Source of the DNA: CAWUIO01 sp963922455
GTDB taxonomy: Bacteria > Bacteroidota > Bacteroidia > Cytophagales > Microscillaceae
Direction of reading: 5' to 3'
DNA: 15,142 nucleotides
Assembly (NCBI GenBank): GCA_963922455.1
Contig: CAWUIO010000142.1
Span: 1-15,142, forward strand
Shown: in pieces, positions 12,095-15,142 of the stretch
How the letters are laid out: every line of letters begins with the position of its first letter
Position numbering within the stretch: the first letter of the stretch is position 1
Notes under the pieces: model-generated
Database searches by the model: none
Seen by the model: only the letters and a program-made list of their open reading frames with translations
Told to the model about the DNA's origin: nothing
Position numbers and translations under genes: made by a program

Positions 12095-13111
12095 TTATAC
12101 ATCGGCCAAATCGCCTCCCAAACCAGCTTCCAGGTCTTCTTCAGAAAGATCAGAGCCTATCGGAGGGGGGGGATCTTCGGGAGGAGGTTCAAAAATAAAA
12201 GGCGTGAGGCGATACACCATTTGTTGTAGGGTAGCCGATTGGAGCCAATATTTACCTTGCCCGCTCAGCGTCACAAATTGGATATCTTCTTCGTAATGCA
12301 TGGATTGCACCGGGGTAATCATATTGAGATCAATTTGCAAACTGCTTTCAAAAGCAATTAAAGAAAAAAGATTTACCCGAATCGTATCGTGCTCCAGCTC
12401 TTTTTCTAAGATATGCCCTTCGGCTTGCAGAAAAACCAGACCTCTCCCCCTGACACGGTCTAGCTTGTAAAAGTTTTCCCGGGTAAAGGTGATACTTTGG
12501 TCGGTGTCTATAAATTTATCCAAGCGGGTACCCAGGGCGGCGCATAAAAAGCTTCCGTGCTGCACAATTAACTCAGAACCAGGAATGGCATCCATATCAA
12601 CCTTGATCAGCGTACCCGAATTGGCCGTGGTGAAGGCTACTTTGCGCACATAGTCGCTTTGGTTCTCAAAGTGTGTAATATACCAGGAAAACGGGGCTGG
12701 GGAATCGTCTTCTAACAAATCATCTAAAGAGCTAGGGCCCTCCTCTTCGTTCAAGAGATCATCGCCCAAGAATTCATCTTTTTCTTTCTCGGCTTTTTGG
12801 GCCATTCGCTCTACCGCCTTTTTGGTAGCCACCCAAAGTTTATGAATGAGTGGGCGGTCCTGGGTAGGTTCTTCAAGCTCCGGCTCGTCTATATTTTCTG
12901 GGTTTTCCAAGAAATCATCCGAAATACCCGGCACTTCGGGCTCTTCCTCGAGGGGGCCAGCCCCATCATCGGGACGGGTTTCAAAAAAAACTTCTTCGTC
13001 TAAATAAAGTAAGGCTCCCCCATCGGCTATGAGCGCTTTGCCCGGTTCTAGATTGATTTCCAGGATTTGGGCCCTTTCTCCCAGGATTTGGTAACTGAGG
13101 TCTTCGGCCAT
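12095..13111 (-). CDS. AIM24-family protein with a long acidic insert
   Basis: 338 residues. The core pattern of the AIM24 (TIGR00266/DUF124) family is visible: YQILGERAQILEINLEPG at the N-terminus (7-24), IADGGALLYLDEEV (28-41), then IVQHGSFLCAA (182-192), GRGLVFLQAEGHILEKEL (222-239), the LIAFESSLQ segment (251-259) and LSGQGKYWLQS near the end (282-292). Between the first two strands and the rest lies an insert of roughly 90-100 residues (about 45-140), very rich in Asp, Glu and Pro. It contains one Lys-rich helical stretch (91-112). The tail is Pro-rich and acidic (309-338). AIM24 proteins are beta-structured with no settled biochemical role in bacteria. The gene starts 6 nt after the small-protein stop and is probably in the gltX operon. 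No signal peptide is seen, so it is probably cytoplasmic. Confidence 0.82.
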   Translation of the reverse strand: MAEDLSYQILGERAQILEINLEPGKALIADGGALLYLDEEVFFETRPDDGAGPLEEEPEVPGISDDFLENPENIDEPELEEPTQDRPLIHKLWVATKKAVERMAQKAEKEKDEFLGDDLLNEEEGPSSLDDLLEDDSPAPFSWYITHFENQSDYVRKVAFTTANSGTLIKVDMDAIPGSELIVQHGSFLCAALGTRLDKFIDTDQSITFTRENFYKLDRVRGRGLVFLQAEGHILEKELEHDTIRVNLFSLIAFESSLQIDLNMITPVQSMHYEEDIQFVTLSGQGKYWLQSATLQQMVYRLTPFIFEPPPEDPPPPIGSDLSEEDLEAGLGGDLADV

Positions 13112-13117
13112 GAAAGG

Positions 13118-13375
13118 TTAATCTTCTTTTTCTTCTTCTTGGGTATCCCCTTCTGAGGTTCCTAGATCTAGGTCTTTACGGTTTTTGAGTTTCTTATCTT
13201 CCACGTTTTTGTTAAGAAACTCATTGATCTTATCCACATCATAGTTGGAAATGATCTCCCCAAAAGAGTTGATTTGGATATCAAAGTTAGGAAGCTTTTC
13301 GCTTACCTTCACCGAGCTTTTATTTTTTGGGTCTTTTTTAGGGTCTTCTTTTTTCTTGCTCATGAGCTTTATCAT
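13118..13375 (-). CDS. Small charged protein of unknown function between gltX and aim24
   Basis: 85 residues from the ATG at 13375, which directly abuts the gltX stop TAA (13378-13376). A second ATG at 13363 (Met5, MSKKKEDPKK) is an equally good start, because no strong Shine-Dalgarno sequence favours either. The ends are highly charged and probably disordered: a Lys/Asp-rich head (7-20) and a Glu/Asp-rich tail (68-85). The middle, about residues 30-66, looks folded: FDIQINSFGEIISNYDVDKI followed by a NEFLNKNVEDKKLKNR helix. I recognise no named domain. Tight coupling to gltX and aim24, and the compact mid-segment, argue for a real gene rather than a chance frame. Confidence 0.75.
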   Translation of the reverse strand: MIKLMSKKKEDPKKDPKNKSSVKVSEKLPNFDIQINSFGEIISNYDVDKINEFLNKNVEDKKLKNRKDLDLGTSEGDTQEEEKED

Positions 13376-14917
13376 TTACTTATTTAATTCGCTTAGGGCT
13401 TTTTCCATACGGGCTAGAGTTTCTTCTTTGCCGATAAGTTCCATGACGACCATTAAGTCGGGGCCTCCGCCCAAACCGGTTACAGCCAATCGTACCCCGG
13501 CCATCACTTTGCCAAACTTAAGTTCTTGTTTTTCTATCAAGTCTTGGAGCAAGTGCTTGATGTGCTCCGCCTCCCAAGCTCCCTCGTCTTTGGCAAAGGT
13601 ATCCTTTAAATCTTTTACAAATGCAGAGGATACTTCGTTCCATTTTTTCTTGAGGGTCTTCTCATCATAGCTTTCTGGGGCCTGAAAAACATAGGAAGCT
13701 TCTTCTAAAATATCTCCCGGAAAGGTAATACGATCTTTCATCAAATCTACCAGGGCGGTAAACTTAGCATCTTCCCAATCGGGTAAGGATATGCCTTGAT
13801 GCTGGGCCCGGCTTTTCATCATAGCCAGGATACGGCTATCTTCCATCTCCTTCAGGTATTGTTGATTGTACCACTTGGCTTTATCTACTGGGAAAACAGG
13901 GTCAGATTTACCAATTCTATCCAGGCTAAAATCACTAACCAGCTGCTTTAAGGAAAAGATTTCTTGTTCGGTACCGGGGTTCCAGCCCAAAAAGGCCAAA
14001 AAGTTAATCAGTCCTTCCGAAAAATAGCCTTCTTCTCTAAAACCTGTAAGGATTTCTTTGCTTTTGGGGTCATGGTATTCTAGAGGAAATACCGGAACCC
14101 CGTATTCTTGGGCATCCCGCTTACTCAATTTGCCTTCTCCACTGGGTTTTAATATCAAGGGTAGGTGTACAAACTCGGGCCTCTGCTCGCCCCAACCTAA
14201 GTATTCATAAAGTAGTACGTGTAGATAACTTGAGGGCAACCACTCCTTTCCTCGTATTACGTGGGTAATTTTCATGAGATAGTCGTCTACCACATTGGCC
14301 AAATGGTAGGTAGGCATACCATCAGATTTGAGCAATACTTTATCGTCCAGGGTAGACGAATGCGCCTTTACCCAATCAAAAACCCGGTCTTGAAAGCGAA
14401 TTTCTTCTTTTAAGGGCATCTTGATACGGACTACATACGGCGTACCGGCATCCATTAGCTCTTGAACTGCCTGGGCGTCTAAGGTCAAGGAGTTTTTCAT
14501 CTGACGCCGGGTGATGGCATTATAAGATAGGTTTTTGGCTTTGGCGGCTTTGAGTCGCTCACGCATGGCTTCCAATTCCTGATCGGTATCGAAGGCGTAA
14601 TAGGCATGGCCTTGCTCGATCAATTGGTCGACGTACTGCCGGTAAAGGTCTTTGCGCTCCGATTGGCGGTAAGGACCATAGTTGCCTCCTACTTTTGGAG
14701 ATTCATCCGGGATAAGGCCTAGCCACTCGAGGGATTCGTAGATATAGTCTTCGGCACCGGCGACATAGCGGGTCTGATCGGTATCTTCAATACGTAAAAC
14801 GAATACCCCATCATTTTGTCGGGCAAAAAGATAGTTGTAGAGGGCCGTTCTCACTCCTCCAATGTGCAAGGCTCCCGTGGGGCTAGGAGCAAAGCGGACA
14901 CGTACTTGTTGACTCAT
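13376..14917 (-). CDS. gltX: Glutamyl-tRNA synthetase
   Basis: 513 residues from the ATG at 14917. An upstream in-frame TTG at 14929 would add four residues (MKPN), but the ATG starts exactly at the family's usual VRVRFAPSPTG opening. The enzyme attaches glutamate to tRNA-Glu in the cytoplasm using ATP. The class I signature is present as APSPTGALHIGG (HIGH-type motif at 18-21), and the second signature is the KLSKR form of KMSKS (263-267). LRIEDTD (41-47) and the HVIRGKEWLPSS segment (219-230) are also characteristic. The zinc-site cysteines seen in some GltX proteins are absent around residues 100-115, where the sequence reads YYAFDTDQE. Length is normal. It heads the apparent gltX - small protein - aim24 operon. 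Confidence 0.97.
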   Translation of the reverse strand: MSQQVRVRFAPSPTGALHIGGVRTALYNYLFARQNDGVFVLRIEDTDQTRYVAGAEDYIYESLEWLGLIPDESPKVGGNYGPYRQSERKDLYRQYVDQLIEQGHAYYAFDTDQELEAMRERLKAAKAKNLSYNAITRRQMKNSLTLDAQAVQELMDAGTPYVVRIKMPLKEEIRFQDRVFDWVKAHSSTLDDKVLLKSDGMPTYHLANVVDDYLMKITHVIRGKEWLPSSYLHVLLYEYLGWGEQRPEFVHLPLILKPSGEGKLSKRDAQEYGVPVFPLEYHDPKSKEILTGFREEGYFSEGLINFLAFLGWNPGTEQEIFSLKQLVSDFSLDRIGKSDPVFPVDKAKWYNQQYLKEMEDSRILAMMKSRAQHQGISLPDWEDAKFTALVDLMKDRITFPGDILEEASYVFQAPESYDEKTLKKKWNEVSSAFVKDLKDTFAKDEGAWEAEHIKHLLQDLIEKQELKFGKVMAGVRLAVTGLGGGPDLMVVMELIGKEETLARMEKALSELNK

Positions 14918-15074
14918 ATTGGGCTTCAAAAGAATTTGGACTTAAAGTTAAAAATAAAACCACAATGCTGGGCTATGGTTTGGGAGAGCTTTTATTTTGA
15001 GGGCATAGAAGATAGGGGAAACATACATCCTAGTTTTTTAATGAAATGCTCCATTTCCCCTTAACTTCCCGGTT

Positions 15075-15105
15075 TGGCTGAGGGATAGAGCGGCATGTTT
15101 GAGCC
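15075..15105 (+). repeat. Partial copy of the dispersed element (5' block only)
   Basis: TGGCTGAGGGATAGAGCGGC followed by ATGTTTGAGC matches the opening of copy 2 (TGGCTTAGGGATGGAGCGGC then CTGTTTGAGC) with about four substitutions over 30 bases. The following bases (15106-15142) are AT-rich and no longer match, so either only the 5' block is present here or the copy diverges. It lies upstream of gltX in the opposite orientation, near the right window edge. Confidence 0.5.
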
Positions 15106-15142
15106 TATCGATTACCCACAAATATTTTCTTGGCCAAAAGGT

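Noticed and set aside
14930..15074. Promoter for gltX
   Set aside because: TATGTTTC and TAACTTTA on the minus strand resemble TAnnTTTG, but neither has a TTTG/TTG box at the right distance. No confident promoter can be placed.
15055..15115. tRNA-like sequence near the right edge
   Set aside because: There is no TTCGAA-type T-arm or matching acceptor stem. The sequence is better explained as the 5' block of the dispersed element.

Overview
The window looks like a chromosomal segment of a Bacteroidota bacterium. Evidence: a giant multi-PKD surface protein of the gliding/T9SS-adhesin type, a DUF4293-family membrane protein (a family I know essentially from Bacteroidota), a Bacteroidota-style GltX, weak Shine-Dalgarno sequences, and a TTTG-N20-TAnnTTTG-like promoter. 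GC-rich dispersed repeats in a moderate-GC background remind me of Saprospira-type genomes, but I hold that order-level guess only weakly. All six protein genes lie on the minus strand, so the window reads from right to left.

Right end (13.1-15.1 kb): gltX (glutamyl-tRNA synthetase), a small charged protein of unknown function whose start abuts the gltX stop, and an AIM24-family protein 6 nt further on. These three look like one operon. A GC-rich, foldable dispersed element of about 132 bp sits just downstream of the AIM24 gene (11926-12057, minus). A diverged cousin lies at 9703-9841 (plus), and the 5' block of a third copy is at 15075-15105 (plus).

Middle (10.0-11.9 kb): a probable two-gene unit with its own candidate promoter. 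It encodes a four-helix DUF4293 membrane protein, then a 444-residue exported or membrane-anchored protein ending in a DUF1349 (concanavalin-like) domain.

Left (1-9388): one uninterrupted reading frame of at least 3,129 codons, starting at 9388 and running off the left edge. It has a signal peptide, 15 PKD-like modules with their core tryptophan/phenylalanine codons all in one frame, an Ig-like domain, two PKD-like/Ig-fold repeats, two more Ig-like domains, and then a long tandem array of 82-88-residue Cys-paired repeats. The array has discrete periods: 246, 249 and 252 bp, then five steps of exactly 264 bp, then five steps of exactly 258 bp. The 258-bp block is GC-rich, the most homogeneous, and shows a two-unit (516 bp) higher-order pattern. 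This looks like a giant cell-surface adhesin whose array has grown or been homogenised toward the C-terminus. Its C-terminus, where a T9SS sorting domain would be expected, is outside the window.

The stretch 9389-10001 (613 bp) holds no supportable gene. It contains the leader of the giant gene and one copy of the GC-rich element.
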